Positions 1-11,424 of a DNA stretch of 64,000 bases are shown piece by piece; within the stretch, counting starts at the first letter, position 1, and each line of letters starts with the position of its first letter. The position numbers and the translations under genes were made by a program. Source of the DNA: Sycon ciliatum (lineage: Eukaryota > Porifera > Calcarea > Leucosolenida > Sycettidae); contig NC_088654.1 in NCBI RefSeq assembly GCF_964019385.1, positions 3,872,610-3,936,609 of the forward strand. The letters run 5' to 3'. The notes under the pieces were generated by a model. It was not told the DNA's origin and did not search any database. It saw only the letters and a program-made list of their open reading frames with translations.

Positions 1-59
1 CGTACTCCGTCTTCTGCTGATTCGATTCAACGTCAACATGCAGATTATTTTATTTTTGT

Positions 60-150
60 TATTTACTTGAAAAGCACATAACCACAAGGAAAGCAGACAA
101 AGAAATAAGAGTACGGCAAGACAGATAACAGAGAGAGAGAGAAAAAGATT
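60..150 (-). mobile_element. LINE-type 3' end fragment
   Basis: This stretch is closely repeated at 48636-48720 in the same orientation. Both share a block that reads, on the minus strand, as a pyrimidine-rich segment followed by GGTTATGTGCTTTTCAAGTA and an A/T-rich tail. A short conserved 3' end with an A-rich tail at dispersed sites is what 5'-truncated LINE copies look like. No coding part is left, so the clade cannot be named. Confidence 0.45.
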
Positions 151-231
151 TGGGGATGATAACACAGTAGATAGGGATATAATATAATATGTGTGTGTAC
201 ACACACTTGAGAGGGACGAAAAGCGTTTCTT

Positions 232-273
232 CTGTAACTCTGAGTTTCACGGTTTTAACCGATCATCAGACAG
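232..273 (-). ncRNA. Type I hammerhead ribozyme motif (copy 1)
   Basis: On the minus strand the 42 nt contain every core element of a hammerhead in order. Stem I is CTGT/ACAG and the first core block is CTGATGA. Stem II is CGGT/ACCG with loop TAAA, flanked by T on each side. Then come GAA, stem III ACT/AGT with a 3-nt loop, and a U at the cleavage position. Two relatives (32471-32514, 38157-38210) keep the core while stem II changes in a paired way. The T-T contact at the base of stem II departs from the usual G-C. Hammerheads of this small type are known from Penelope-like elements and related retroelements, so it is probably an element relic; self-cleavage is inferred. Confidence 0.7.
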
Positions 274-469
274 CAACTACGTATGTGTGTGTATGTATGT
301 GTATGCGTATGGGCATGCCTCTGTCCGTGCATGTGTGAAGTCATTAAATCGGGAATGCACACAGATCCCAGTTGATGGATTGTGTTCCGCTTAGATCGGC
401 AGCACCAGGACGGCGTGTGCGGCAACAGTTTGTGTTGTTCTGAACTTGGTCATTAGCGACACCCGCACG

Positions 470-472
470 CTC

Positions 473-521
<49 letters not shown>

Positions 522-545
522 AACACACACACACACACACACACT
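470..545. repeat. (CA)n microsatellite
   Basis: An almost pure CA dinucleotide tract with a few CG and AA interruptions. Short reading frames across it encode only Cys-Val or His-Thr repeats and are not genes. Confidence 0.95.
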
Positions 546-1099
546 GGTAGCAATTGCGGCCCTTGTGCTCATCACTGCGAGTCCCATCAACAGCATCGCC
601 GCTCCTAAGGTATAACTCCCGCTTCTGCTCGCTCTGCTGCTGCCGCTGGCTACCGTCATCCAGCGACGGTGTTAGTATTCAACGTGTCGGTGGTGGAATG
701 ATAACGGGAAGCGACTGCCCGCTTGGCGCACAGCTTAGCCGCTGCGCCTTACCTAAGTGATTTCACGCGTGATCGTCTGCCGAGTTTAAACGTAGGACTC
801 TGCTTGTCGTAACCAACACCAACTCGACACATGTTTCCAATAAAATCACTTTTGCAATCCGCAAAGGCACACAATGAAAACCTTGGTCAAATTCCGTTGT
901 GACTCAGAGTGTTATGGCTGAACCAATCAGCAGACAACGAACCTTTTGGAATTCAGTATGCTTAAAATGCACGCTAGTTTGTACGTGTAGTGCCTGGGTT
1001 ACAGTGAGAGCTGCGTCCCACCAGCCTGTATGAATTCACAGGCAGTGTGAGTTACGAGGTCTGAAGAATATGCTGAACGGCCTCTGCCGGGATGACGAC
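546..1099. other. No recognisable gene
   Basis: Unique-looking sequence between the CA tract and a SINE. I see no open frame with protein-like composition and no terminal repeats. Confidence 0.5.
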
Positions 1100-1290
1100 T
1101 ACACCATAGCTCAGTGGTTAGAGCATCGCTGGCCTCAAGCGAGGGTCCCTGGTTCGAGTCCTGGAGGTGACAGTCAATTGTTTCTTCATATCCCACCTTT
1201 ATGTTTATGAACATTGTCATTCGGATCTTCCCAAGTTGTACATTGTACCATTCAGATACCGAATTCAAATAAATCAATACCAGACATGTA
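1100..1290 (+). mobile_element. tRNA-derived SINE, family 1 (copy a)
   Basis: The head carries a Pol III A box (TAGCTCAGTGG, 1107-1117) and a B box (GGTTCGAGTCC, 1151-1161). The anticodon stem is perfect (TCGCT/AGCGA), but the position before the anticodon is G instead of the invariant T, the T stem has a mismatch and the acceptor stem does not close, so it is not a working tRNA. Related heads occur at 53019 (+), 59640-59742 (-) and 35420-35504 (-). This copy's tail ends GAATTCAAATAAA, like the LINE tail near 22010, which suggests that LINE may have mobilised it. Confidence 0.75.
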
Positions 1291-3446
1291 CACCATAATA
1301 CAATACAATAGAGTACAATCTAGATCGTTATTTTTTTTGTTATGCGGTGAAACCGTTTGTAAGTATAACGTACCTCCAGGATCCATACAATTATAATATG
1401 TGTGTCTTCATAGCCCAAGTACTGTATATCCGATGCAAAGAGAAATGTATGTTATATCCGTGGTACAAGCTAAGTAGCTAAACACTTCCAAAGTTCTCGA
1501 TATTTCGAGGACCAGTGCCTAGTTGTGCCAAAATCGCCATAAACCAATATTTTCATTGCTGTTTGATGACTGAATGGCCTTTCCCGCCAGGAAACTGCAG
1601 AGTAACTGAAAGCTTTCGTTATATCCGTGGTGCGTAATGCTGAAAATTCACTGAGCTTTCGCTGGTTGATTTCCGTGCAGGCTACTATTGATCATGGCTC
1701 AGTAACTAGAATAGGAGGGTTTGTAATAAACGAACCATGGCGAAAGGTAGGATGAGGGGGAGAGGGGGGCAAAAATTAAAAAAAAAACTCAAATGAGGAA
1801 AGTTGGCACAGCAAGAGACGGTAGCCTTGCAGAGCGTATAGTCCTACACCATACAACATGCCTATCGACATCAGCCTAATCATTATTACATCACCATCCG
1901 CATTTACATAGGTCGTTCACGCGTGAACATGAGCCCCATACTTCAATATCGTACTTCAATATCACATTGCTTTTCCGGAGAGCTCAGTGCCAAGGAACTA
2001 GCCCAGTTAAACGGATCAACTGCTCTGCGATATTCTTGGAGACCAAATCAGGGAGCAACAGCAGAAAGCGATGGACGCAGGGCGGTGCTAATGCACAGGT
2101 GTTGTCCATCCATCGAGCCAGAGACTCGGCAAGCCATGAACGTAGCCGCCGCGATAAGACCGTTGTTAACCGCCACTGGTAATGGGTCGTTGTTTAAAAA
2201 TGCTAACACAGTTCGAAGAGTGATTGCCATGGCGGGCAGACCAGCCAGTCAGGTATTGCGCTAACACAGTCACCAGCCCGTCTGGTATTGTGGCAGTACA
2301 CAGTAAGCAATTGCTGCATTGCCACGCTAACTGACTGGTGCTCAGTTCGGCAAGGCGGTGACATCCAGGGAGCCACCAGTAATACTGTGTTAGTTATGTT
2401 AGTGTGTTCTGTGAGCCAACCCCCACTGGGCCATAGGCCATACTGCCGACAGAGGCAACATTGCTGAGCATCAGACACGTCGACGGACATTATACACAAC
2501 ACGACTGTGTTCATTATACATTGGATCTGATCACTGTACGTTTGTCAACGACTGACACGAAGGCAGGTAGTGGGCTCGCTAAAGGAAGCACGAAACTAAC
2601 TAGCCGCTAGCCCGGGAATTGCCTACCCGCCGTACACCAACCGCACCGCTAACGAAAGTGAAAGTGCAACCGGTAGCTGATTGCCTTGCACGATAAGCAA
2701 GCCGGTTCGCTGCAAGGCCAGCTAGCTGAAAGCGCTGACCTGACGGTGTCACGTAGTTGTAGTTTCGCTTCCACTTTGCCATGCTAACAGTGTTAGCATG
2801 CTAGTAGTAGTAGTGGTTTAGAGCGGAGCATAGCCAATGATACTTGATAGAGTTCCATTGTCAGCAGCCTGGCTTAGTCTATGGACTATGGTGGTGGCTC
2901 GGTGATGCGGTCGTATTAGTAGTAGTACTAGTAGTATGTTGGCATGACCTACGGTGTCACGTAAGTCGTTGTGTCCAGGGGATATCTATTGTACGGTTGA
3001 GTGCAACAGAGCAAGTGAGAAACCCTGGCCAGTTCACAGATCAGGGGATCACTCCACAGCCTCGCAGTAAGTGCATGTCTAGTGGGATATGTATGCTGGT
3101 AGCAGCACGTTAGACGTTGGCATGGGCCGGCGAACAGCGTAGCGTAGTGGTATAATGTCATGTTGAACACAAGTAGAAGGAACGCTTCAACAGGCAAATG
3201 TAGCTATTGTCCTATAACTAACAAGAGCGGGAAGCTGTAGCTTCATTCTAGCTATTCTTCGCCAGCCCTTACACTCCCGTCTCACTCTGTGTAGTTATTT
3301 CTTATCAGCGTCTTCTGAACATAATCTTGGTCCTGTTTTGACTTCTAGGACTCCTTCATCCTGCGTGTCTTCTTTCTCTGCTGTCAACAAGATCGTGCGC
3401 GATTATAGTTAAAACGTTGAAGGAGATTACTGCCACGCCTGTTGCG
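1291..3446. other. Upstream region of the POU gene, no recognisable gene
   Basis: About 2.1 kb without convincing coding sequence. Frames up to about 113 codons occur near 1923-2264, but their composition is not protein-like and no splice signals support them. The part next to 3447 presumably contains the promoter and 5' leader of the POU gene; I could not place a TATA box or initiator with confidence. Confidence 0.4.
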
Positions 3447-5645
3447 ATGGGAAAGACAAGATATTCTGGAAACAGGTCTCTTGGTGCAGCCAGCGACAAC
3501 GATGGTGAGTCGGCTCAATGCAGCAGGAGCAGTAACACCAGTGTAAGCCGAAGAGAACCTGTGCAGTCAACCAGCGGCAGCAGCAACAGCAGCAGCAGTA
3601 GCATCAACCCTGGGCAGAAGGACAACAACGCCATGCGCGCTCTCTATGCTGTTAGCTACTCATACGGTGCAGACGACGACGAGGATGAGAGCGATGGAGA
3701 TGACAACGAATCAGTTTGCTCCACCGACAGCCTCATGGTTGCTTGCAGCGACGTTGAGAAAGAAGAAGAGGAGGATGAAGAGGACTTGGATGTGCCAAAA
3801 ACAAAGACCAATCGCAATCATTCAGTGTCGCACCACCGCATCGCTATTGCTAAATCCAGTAGAAACAACAGTGAAAGTAACACACGCCGCAGCAAGAATG
3901 GACGGCGTTCCCAGTTCCAACTCCAAACTCCGCAAGCAGCCAGCAGCGCAGCAGTGTTCACAACTTGCACGCCACCAGAGACCCCGGAAAGCTCCACTAG
4001 TCGTCGTACGCTCTCGCAGCATTCACTCCACTCACCTGGCAAGCCTGGAGGTGCCTTCGAAAGGCACGCAGCCGCAGGCATGCCCGCACCTTCTCAGACT
4101 ACATCTTCGGTACGTTCATCCCCCACGCCTGCACACGCGACGACATCAATGGGTGGAACTCAGCATCACCCGACAGTGCTTACGGTCCTGGGAGGAACTG
4201 CCCACGCGACTACCATCTCTTCAAACGCAGCCAGTAACATGCTGTCTCCGCCCGCGTCCCCGCAAGAACGTCTGATGAGAGAGTACGCCCATAGGCACGC
4301 CGAGGCAGCAGCGGCAGCCGCAGCATCAGGAGGACTTCAGGTCTCACCACAACAGTTGATCGCAGCCCAACAACAACATTTGCACCAGCAACAGCAGCAA
4401 CAGCAGCAACAGCAGCAACAACAGCAACAGCAGCGCCATCATCCGTACGCTGAGTACATGGCACAACACGCTCGGCATCTAGAGCAGATGCAAATGATGG
4501 CAGCGAGTTCAGCACACGCACAACAGCAGTATCAGCAACATCTCCAACAGCACGGAGTCCCGATGCAGGTTTTGCCACAGGGGGCTATTCCAATGACCGT
4601 GGAGCATCCGGGCGTGCAGTATCCCCAGCCAGGCCAGTTCTACCCCCACCACCACCCCGGTCAGGGTCTCCAATACTCCCCCACGCAATGTCCTACAGGT
4701 GCAAATGACGTCACAGTTATGCATCCCCACCATATGCACGGTACCGGAATCACATCCCACTCAGCATATCCAGCAGCACATCCCCATGCTTTGGTTTCTC
4801 ATGGTGGCGAGCAGGCAGCAGCGGCGGCGGCAGCAGCAGCAGCTCAACACCCACAGTACGCCATGCACCCGCAAAGCGCTGTGTACGCTGCGCCCTGCTT
4901 TGGACCAATGGCTCCTTCTTCCGGTCCCGGACAAATCCCTCAGGCCTGCTGGATCCCTCCGCCAGGTGGAGTCAAGAGTCCCGGATCCGGGTCAGATAAA
5001 CCTGTCCCCGGGGAGAACCTACCCACCCCGGACGAGTCTAGTGCGAGTAGTAAGGGTGCAGTCACTCCGGGGCAAGCATCCAGTGATGCAGCACCGTCTC
5101 CATCGCCCAAGGAACTGCAGGACTTCGTGGCACATTTCAAGGAGCGGCGCACGAAGCTAGGCTATACGCAGACAGATGTGGGAGTGGAGCTTCGTAGCGT
5201 GTACGGTGCTGAGTTCAGTCAGGCAACCATCTGTCGCTTCGAATCCCTGCAGCTCGGCTACGAAAACCTCTGCCGCTGGAAAGCAATGCTCACCGAGTGG
5301 TTGGTGATCGCGGAGAAGCGCGGGCCAGCCTGGAATCAATCCCACGATAGCTTAGCGCAGCGCAAGCGGCGGCGGCGCACCACACTGGGCCCGTCGGAAA
5401 AGGCCGCGCTGGAGCGGCGATTTCTGGAGGACGACTCGCCCACTTCTGACATCATGGCTTCCATTGGTCAAGAGCTGGGACTGGACAAGCAAGTCGTGCG
5501 TACCTGGTATTGTAACCAGCGTCAGAAGGTCAAACGAATGCGAGTCTTTGGTACCTATGGCGACAACAGCTGTTCGCTCGCCAGCGAATCAGCACCAGCC
5601 AATGGTGATACACACGTAATCAAAGAAGCAGTTGAAGTAAACTAA
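3447..5645 (+). CDS. POU-homeodomain transcription factor
   Basis: A single open exon of 732 codons from the ATG at 3447; the frame is open slightly upstream but without another ATG. A POU-specific domain lies at about residues 556-623, with the hallmark FSQATICRFE and LTEWL segments. A 15-residue linker follows, then a POU homeodomain at about 639-698 with helix 3 reading VVRTWYCNQRQK. The EFSQ-TICRFE and WKAML-EWL pattern is closest to class I (Pit-1-like) POU domains, though the class is uncertain. The long N-terminal half is low complexity: acidic stretches near residues 73-115, 16 glutamines at 314-329 in mixed CAG/CAA codons, 10 alanines at 457-466, and His/Gln/Pro-rich parts. Such regions are typical of activation domains. 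The protein should act in the nucleus on octamer-like DNA sites. The homeodomain has Gln where POU proteins usually have Arg just after WFCN, and Tyr for Phe. No intron interrupts the POU region. Confidence 0.93.
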   Translation: MGKTRYSGNRSLGAASDNDGESAQCSRSSNTSVSRREPVQSTSGSSNSSSSSINPGQKDNNAMRALYAVSYSYGADDDEDESDGDDNESVCSTDSLMVACSDVEKEEEEDEEDLDVPKTKTNRNHSVSHHRIAIAKSSRNNSESNTRRSKNGRRSQFQLQTPQAASSAAVFTTCTPPETPESSTSRRTLSQHSLHSPGKPGGAFERHAAAGMPAPSQTTSSVRSSPTPAHATTSMGGTQHHPTVLTVLGGTAHATTISSNAASNMLSPPASPQERLMREYAHRHAEAAAAAAASGGLQVSPQQLIAAQQQHLHQQQQQQQQQQQQQQQQRHHPYAEYMAQHARHLEQMQMMAASSAHAQQQYQQHLQQHGVPMQVLPQGAIPMTVEHPGVQYPQPGQFYPHHHPGQGLQYSPTQCPTGANDVTVMHPHHMHGTGITSHSAYPAAHPHALVSHGGEQAAAAAAAAAAQHPQYAMHPQSAVYAAPCFGPMAPSSGPGQIPQACWIPPPGGVKSPGSGSDKPVPGENLPTPDESSASSKGAVTPGQASSDAAPSPSPKELQDFVAHFKERRTKLGYTQTDVGVELRSVYGAEFSQATICRFESLQLGYENLCRWKAMLTEWLVIAEKRGPAWNQSHDSLAQRKRRRRTTLGPSEKAALERRFLEDDSPTSDIMASIGQELGLDKQVVRTWYCNQRQKVKRMRVFGTYGDNSCSLASESAPANGDTHVIKEAVEVN

Positions 5646-8640
5646 AGAACAATGTGTACTACAGTGGAATATATCAGAACTTGTCAGCCATTCAGAGAAG
5701 AGTTTGCAATGGCCGAGAACACATTGGACCAGTGGAAGGAAACCTATTAATTTTGAATAGTTAGATCCGATATCAATCTGTTTGAGACTGTGGATCTACT
5801 GCGCAGTGAAAACACCGCCATTGATCTCTTGCCCTACACACCTTCTTCTCCATTAGCAGAGAGTAACTTACTTGACTGCCTTTGACAGCTACTCACGCTG
5901 AGTTTTAAATGATGGTACAACCCCAACAGCTAACTTTCGTGGAAGTTTTTAATCAACACGGAACACGGAATATGTACATGTATGTTGCTAAGGTGATTGC
6001 GCGAACCAATAGAAAGGTTTTAGTCACCCCGTCGTGTTTATAATTATCGTCACGATCCTATGATCCTTGATTGTCGAGTCTATTTCACATTTCCCGTTCT
6101 CCCCACGCCATTTCCAGTTGACAATGATGGTGTCCATCAAAATTACATGTCTAATGGTCTATATCACTATTATGTTCCAGTGCAATCCTTCGCTGGCATC
6201 TGGTCTTCTTGATGAGAATGTTGAGAAAAATAATTATATTCAAAGAAAACAGTCTTTGCTGATCCTCCACTTCTGCTCAAGGGTACATTGTACATTGTAC
6301 ATTGTACATTGTATCCATGGCAACTACACCACTGATGGTCCAAGGAAAGTTATCTGCGACCTCGTCGATCGGCATTGGGAAGATGACACACAGTATACTC
6401 CTCACGCAGATTATAAAATTAAAGCTGGCACTTGGGTCGCACGGGGAATATGAGTTTGCATATCATCGGCACACGGTTAGCTGTACTTGTTGATACTAAC
6501 CTAAAAATAGTATTGCAAACAACGTTTTCCTTTCAGTGTAGACTCGGTAGACTAAATACTAAACTAGTACAGTGTACGGTGTAGCGGGTTTGCTTCTGGG
6601 CTGTGCTATGCGCACGTGTTTTGTCATTCGTCGAGCATGATTGCTGTGCGCCGAATAGAATCAGCTGAAGGCCGAGGCGATCATGTCAGTGTCCACGGCC
6701 TCGGGCCCAGCAGGAATGTTCCGACGGCCTGCCAGGCATTTCGCAATGGTTACCAACATGTCATATGCATACGCCCACACTGTACCATTATTATGCAATG
6801 TACAGCCTACAGGTACTAGGTATAACGAAAAGCGGCTTGGTAGCCTGCGATACGAGGATCAGCATGTCTTCGGCAGAAGAGCAGCGTTCGTTTCACTTTC
6901 ACTTCCAGCAAGCGCGGTTTTCGCCGCCCGGCACCACTGCGTGGCTAGCTGGCTGAGAAAGCGGCGGATAAGCTGCTGCGCTTCGAGCTTCGTCGCTTGA
7001 TCAGTTGATGATGTACAATAACTTATGTCATGTACACGTATATGTATGTGATTTAGTAATGATTCATGAATGGCCAGCGAGGCAAACAAAACTGATGCCG
7101 ACGGATACTGGCGATCAGCGATCTGTAGTGCACGCTGTTTCCGGCGTGTAAACGTTAGTAATAATGAGAGTAAGAACTCAGCTGGTGAGCCAAGGAAGAA
7201 TTAAACCAAATTGGAAACATGGCAGTCTGGTGCTACCAAGAGTACTCTTGGTTGTACCTAGTGCACGTCTGACTGTTCAAAACCTGGTTTAGTTGGTGGA
7301 CTCTAACGCATAAGGTGTGCCCTGCCGTTTTCCATGTTAATGATGCCGGGAGTATTTTCTACTACCAGCAACATTGCTAGCAGTCATGAATGTTGAATAT
7401 GTAATGCGAATTCTGATCTGTCACTAAAGTCTAAGTGCTAATACCGGCACTGCTTTAAACAAGCCAAACGAAGCACGAGGGAATCGCAACTGCATTACTA
7501 CGACCCAGTTTGCGGGATGCAACGTTTCCTCGTAACGTTCAGTTAACTTCATCCCTAGTGATCCCGAATGGGTGAGATAAGGAAAACCGATTCAACGCAA
7601 CGTTACATGTATGTAGAGAAAGGCTTTAGTGTAGCCCTGAGGTTGACTCACGTATTTATGTTTACCCTTCCTCTGTCGTATTTCTGTCCTCCCCTCTCTC
7701 TCTCTCATTCCCTCTGTCATCCATATTATGGCTGTATCATAGGAGGCGAAACCGCCTGTTGGCGAGTCTGTTGCTGTGGATGTACGAGTGCATGTATGTC
7801 GATTGCCGGGTGTTACGCTGACTAAAGTCCCACTCGTAAACAGAATATTAAATGCAGAATTCAGTTGGTTGACGAACCACAACGGGCCTCAGACCTCTCA
7901 CTCTCTAAAGTACGCTCAGAGGGCATGAGTGCTCCATTCCGTTACCAGTGGGCACGCTATTGCCAGTATCGGTAGTCGACACATGACGAGTTCAAGTACG
8001 TGTCGTGCTGCCCAGTGACATGCCGACGGAGAACAGATCTTCACCAGCACCGACAGGAAGGGGGGACAGGATACGGACGTGACACCCAGTCACCACCATA
8101 TAAGAAATAACTCTATTTAACATGCGGTTCACCGGCCTGACAAGTCATGTGATATTAATATTTGTGCCACAGCATTAGCATAATGTACAATCACATGATT
8201 ATGTACATCCCTCTGGCGATCCTGTCACATGACTGTCACATGACTGCGTCGCAGGCGAGCACAGTTCGATTGTGTTAGTGGTCGGGTATTGCTAACAGTG
8301 ACGGTGTGCAACGCTGTGAGCCTCCTGGCAGCCACAACACGCGGATGGCGTGCAGCTCCAACCGTCTCCATGCGGCCGTACGCTAGCTTCTCCCCAGGTG
8401 ACAGATGGACCGGAATACGAGTCAGTGCTCGAAATCCAAAAGAGTGAGCGACGGAAAAGAAGCAACACTAACACCACGTGGAGTTGTTATGAATGCAAGG
8501 AAACAGCGCTTAAGCCTATGACAGTGTGACTACGAGGGAATGAGTTGAATTTGGCCTATGCCATGACATCACTACAGATTGAAAAGAATGCTGGCTTACA
8601 CAGGTTCCTAGTCTGTATTGCTCTGACAGTGAAAGAGTGA
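5646..8640. other. Intergenic region downstream of the POU gene
   Basis: No gene recognised. It holds a short TACATTG repeat near 6287-6313. A purine-pyrimidine tract and a small GC hairpin (AGGCG/CGCCT) near 7700-7770 may be the eroded 3' end of a LINE. Frames up to about 105 codons near 6683-7000 lack protein-like composition. Confidence 0.4.
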
Positions 8641-8648
8641 GTCCTCAA

Positions 8649-8677
8649 TCCTCTCTCTGTCTCTCTCGGTCTGTCTC

Positions 8678-8748
<71 letters not shown>

Positions 8749-8970
8749 GTTCTGTCTCTGTCTTTTTGTCTCTCTTTCTCCCTCTGTTTTCCTCCATCTC
8801 TCTCTCTTCCTCTCTCCATCTCTCTTTGTCTCACTCTCTCTCTATCTATCTCTGTCACTGTGTCAGTCTCCGCCACCATCTCTATGTCCCTCTGTCTTTG
8901 TATTTCTGTCTCTGTCTTTGTCCCTGCCTCTTGTCCCTGCCTCTTTCCCTGTCTCTTTCTCTGTCTCTCT
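8649..8970. repeat. CT-rich (TCTG)n/(TC)n microsatellite
   Basis: A roughly 320-bp pyrimidine tract of TCTG, TCTC and TC units with interruptions. The 119-codon frame across it encodes only Ser/Leu/Cys repeats and is an artefact. Confidence 0.95.
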
Positions 8971-9623
8971 TGGGAAGGAGTGTTGGCGGCCTGTAATAAA
9001 TAGAGTTAGCGTAGACGCAGTACCACATGTGTACTTAGAACGAGTTCGGCTCTGCGCTTGCCATATCACTTTTGGCTGGGCCATTCACATTAGAGTCGGT
9101 ACCATTTGTAGAGACACTGTATGATTCATACTTCGGCTGATAAGTTATGATAACGTTACGGACTTGATGGCAGACCCAGCCAGGGACAATGTTGAGAGGG
9201 GAGACGCCAGGTGACAACAGGACTCTGTATGTGTGTGCGTGTGTTTGGTTCCTCAAACAGAGTTTGGGATTTCAGGGGGTGTCGGCCGTTGGGCGGTTCA
9301 ATAGCCAATTGAGTCATTCGTCCAAGATTCCTTTTGATTCCCTCTTCTCTCCCCCGGGGAAAGCCAGGTGATCCGTTTTGGAAGTGAGCAAGTACAAGTA
9401 CAAGTAGAAGTGTATTTGTTTGCAAAGACCACGTCAATGCCAGACATGAGCTGCACCAGGGGATGAAGATACTACACGAATCGTGGCAATGCTGGTGGGG
9501 TGTAGGGAGCTCAGTCAACTTAGGGTATTGTGATAATTCGCTCAAGTCCAATGCAATGGCGCCGGCGATGAAGGACAGATAGAAATCCAGCAAGAGCGCT
9601 ATCGACGTGCCTGTTACGCATTA

Positions 9624-9790
9624 ATATTCTCCAGGCAACTGAAGACTGCTCCCTGATAGCAATATCAACACACGCTCGAGAGCATCGCTGACGTATTGTT
9701 GGGGTGCAGCAGAGAGCTGGCCACTTGCAGCCGGCACCTCGCGATCGGCAGGAACAGTAGGCAGTTGTTGGATCTGGTTGAGGATCTGAG
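9624..9790 (-). CDS. Candidate coding exon, unrecognised
   Basis: The minus-strand frame reads through about 55 residues of ordinary composition (it contains HAQILNQIQQLPTVP and APQQYVSDALERV) before a stop at about 9624. Upstream it runs straight into a (CCA)n microsatellite, so the true 5' edge is unclear; an AG near 9784 could be an acceptor. With the next candidate at 10205-10455 on the same strand it could belong to one gene. I recognise no domain and this may be chance. Confidence 0.22.
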
Positions 9791-9797
9791 CGTGATC

Positions 9798-9830
9798 AGA
9801 GGCACCATCACGACCACCACCACCACCACC

Positions 9831-9862
<32 letters not shown>

Positions 9863-9866
9863 ACAA
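9798..9866. repeat. (CCA)n/(CAA)n microsatellite
   Basis: A run of CCA triplets followed by CAA triplets. On the minus strand it reads as poly-Gly or poly-Val depending on frame. Confidence 0.95.
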
Positions 9867-10204
9867 TAGTGGCGATGGAACTCGTTACATCAGGATGGTT
9901 CGTGACGCGTCACATAGGTTATAATGCGTCGGGAAATGTCACCATTTGCTCCTGGCCAAAACAAGAAACGGTTAACAATTACGTACCACACGTTCAGCAC
10001 GATCGGTGGTGTCGCAAGTAGACCAGTCGGAGTGCCGGCCAGTAATCAAGACTACTTTGAGCACAGCTTGCACAGAATTAGGAAAGCTTGTGTGAGACAG
10101 GCAGTCCTCTACAAGCACAATGTGCTTGTAATTTTCTTACAAATATCCCCCTGTCCAATGTCCAATCAGATGCCGCACAGCATGCAAGCAAGTGGTGGCA
10201 TATC

Positions 10205-10455
10205 GTGTAAGTAGGGTCGAGGTGAGGAAAGCCCCACTGACCAGCAGGTCTCCGTTTCGCCACTGGAATCCTGGAGAGAAGGGTCTCTGGTCCAAGTCGA
10301 GCCACCCCGCGTCCAGTCCACAGCGTTCGAGGTCGATACGGCGCTTGATGGAGACGAGCGAGCTGTGCGTTACAACAATAGCAACGCCACTATGGCCTCT
10401 TGGTAGCAAGTTATCAAAGTGGATTGTGGATAAGCCATCCTGCCCTGCTAACGTA
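10205..10455 (-). CDS. Candidate coding exon, unrecognised
   Basis: On the minus strand, after a possible acceptor (GTTAG near 10455), an open frame of about 80 residues has GC-rich third positions and protein-like composition, including SGVAIVVTHSSLVSIKRR and LDLDQRPFSPGFQW. A possible donor GTCAGT lies near 10240. I do not recognise the family. It is the most protein-like stretch between the POU gene and the transposon-rich region, and is listed because it could be an exon of a real minus-strand gene. Confidence 0.25.
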
Positions 10456-10692
10456 TGCATGTACATTGCAGCTCAAAATTGAGAGCTCCATGGCAGCTGC
10501 TAGCTATAGGTACATGTACATGTGTGTTCCGCATAGGCAGATTACGTGTGGAGAATACTGCTGATGGGTGAGTGAGTACCGCAAACCACGGGGTAATAGA
10601 CCCTTTCCACAATAACGGTCACGTGATCCGAGACGGGGCATCCTCTTCGATTTTTGCGCAGAGTACTTCAAGTATCAGTTGTTGAGCATGGT

Positions 10693-10870
10693 GGAACACT
10701 GTATTTTTCCATTTTGGAGATGCAGGAGAGAGTGTCGAGTGGTTTGCCATCGATGGCTGTGGAACCCGTGGACGAACTGTCAAATGAAGATCGGTTGTGT
10801 AAGGAACTGAACAGTTTTCTGCTGAATGAGGGCGCGTATCTGTCTGGAAAAAGAAGGAGTTGTTGGAGCG
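10693..10870 (+). CDS. Candidate first exon with consensus splice donor
   Basis: A plus-strand frame containing MAVEPVDELSNEDRLCKELN and then FLLNEGAYLSGK ends at a good donor, GCG/GTAAGT at 10871. A pyrimidine-rich tract with an acceptor-like TGTAG follows near 10965. The next segment does not continue in a convincing frame. No domain is recognised. It could be an exon of a small gene or a chance frame. Confidence 0.2.
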
Positions 10871-11424
10871 GTAAGTTTTCCGCATTCAGTGGATATTTCG
10901 GATTACTGTAGATTGAAATTTATTTTTATTTTCTCTACCTTCTCTCCTCTGTCGATGTAGAGAACACTTCTCTATGCAGAACCCTGATGCTCCTAGAACT
11001 AAGAAGGGCACCACTTCCTCGAGTGTACCTTCATCATGCCCAACATTTCATGCGTCCCAGTGGATGAGTGATGAACCTCTGTTTCCCAGAGTGAGTGCCA
11101 CACCATGCTTGCTCGTCTCCAACGCAGGGGTAAGTCGCCGACGACAGTGAAGAGGGAGCTGATGGAGTAGTACTAGTGAACAAGCCCGTGGATAGTGTTC
11201 ATGAGTTTTACTTTGGTGGCTATGTGCATAATGTGAAAGTCTGTCATATCGTGCACACAGCCACAGCTCGAACTCAGATGACTTTCTCCGCACGCCTGAG
11301 CGATGAGGCCGCGTCTCCCTCCACTTCAACAACAGCAGCTCGAGCAGCGCCAGCAAGCAGTCGATCTTCCAATAGCGAAGACAGGGATGGGTCATGCCTT
11401 TTTCTCAAGCTCCAGAGTCTCTTG

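Noticed and set aside
344-659. Reading frames over the CA tract encoding Cys-Val repeats
   Set aside because: They are translations of a microsatellite.
1100-1175. A functional tRNA gene
   Set aside because: G instead of T before the anticodon, a T-stem mismatch, a poor acceptor stem and several dispersed copies indicate a SINE head.
8637-8996. 119-codon Ser/Leu-rich frame
   Set aside because: Produced by the CT microsatellite; no protein-like composition.
10960-11100. Plus-strand CREHF as a THAP box
   Set aside because: The frame is not open upstream and no partner cysteines are visible; probably chance.
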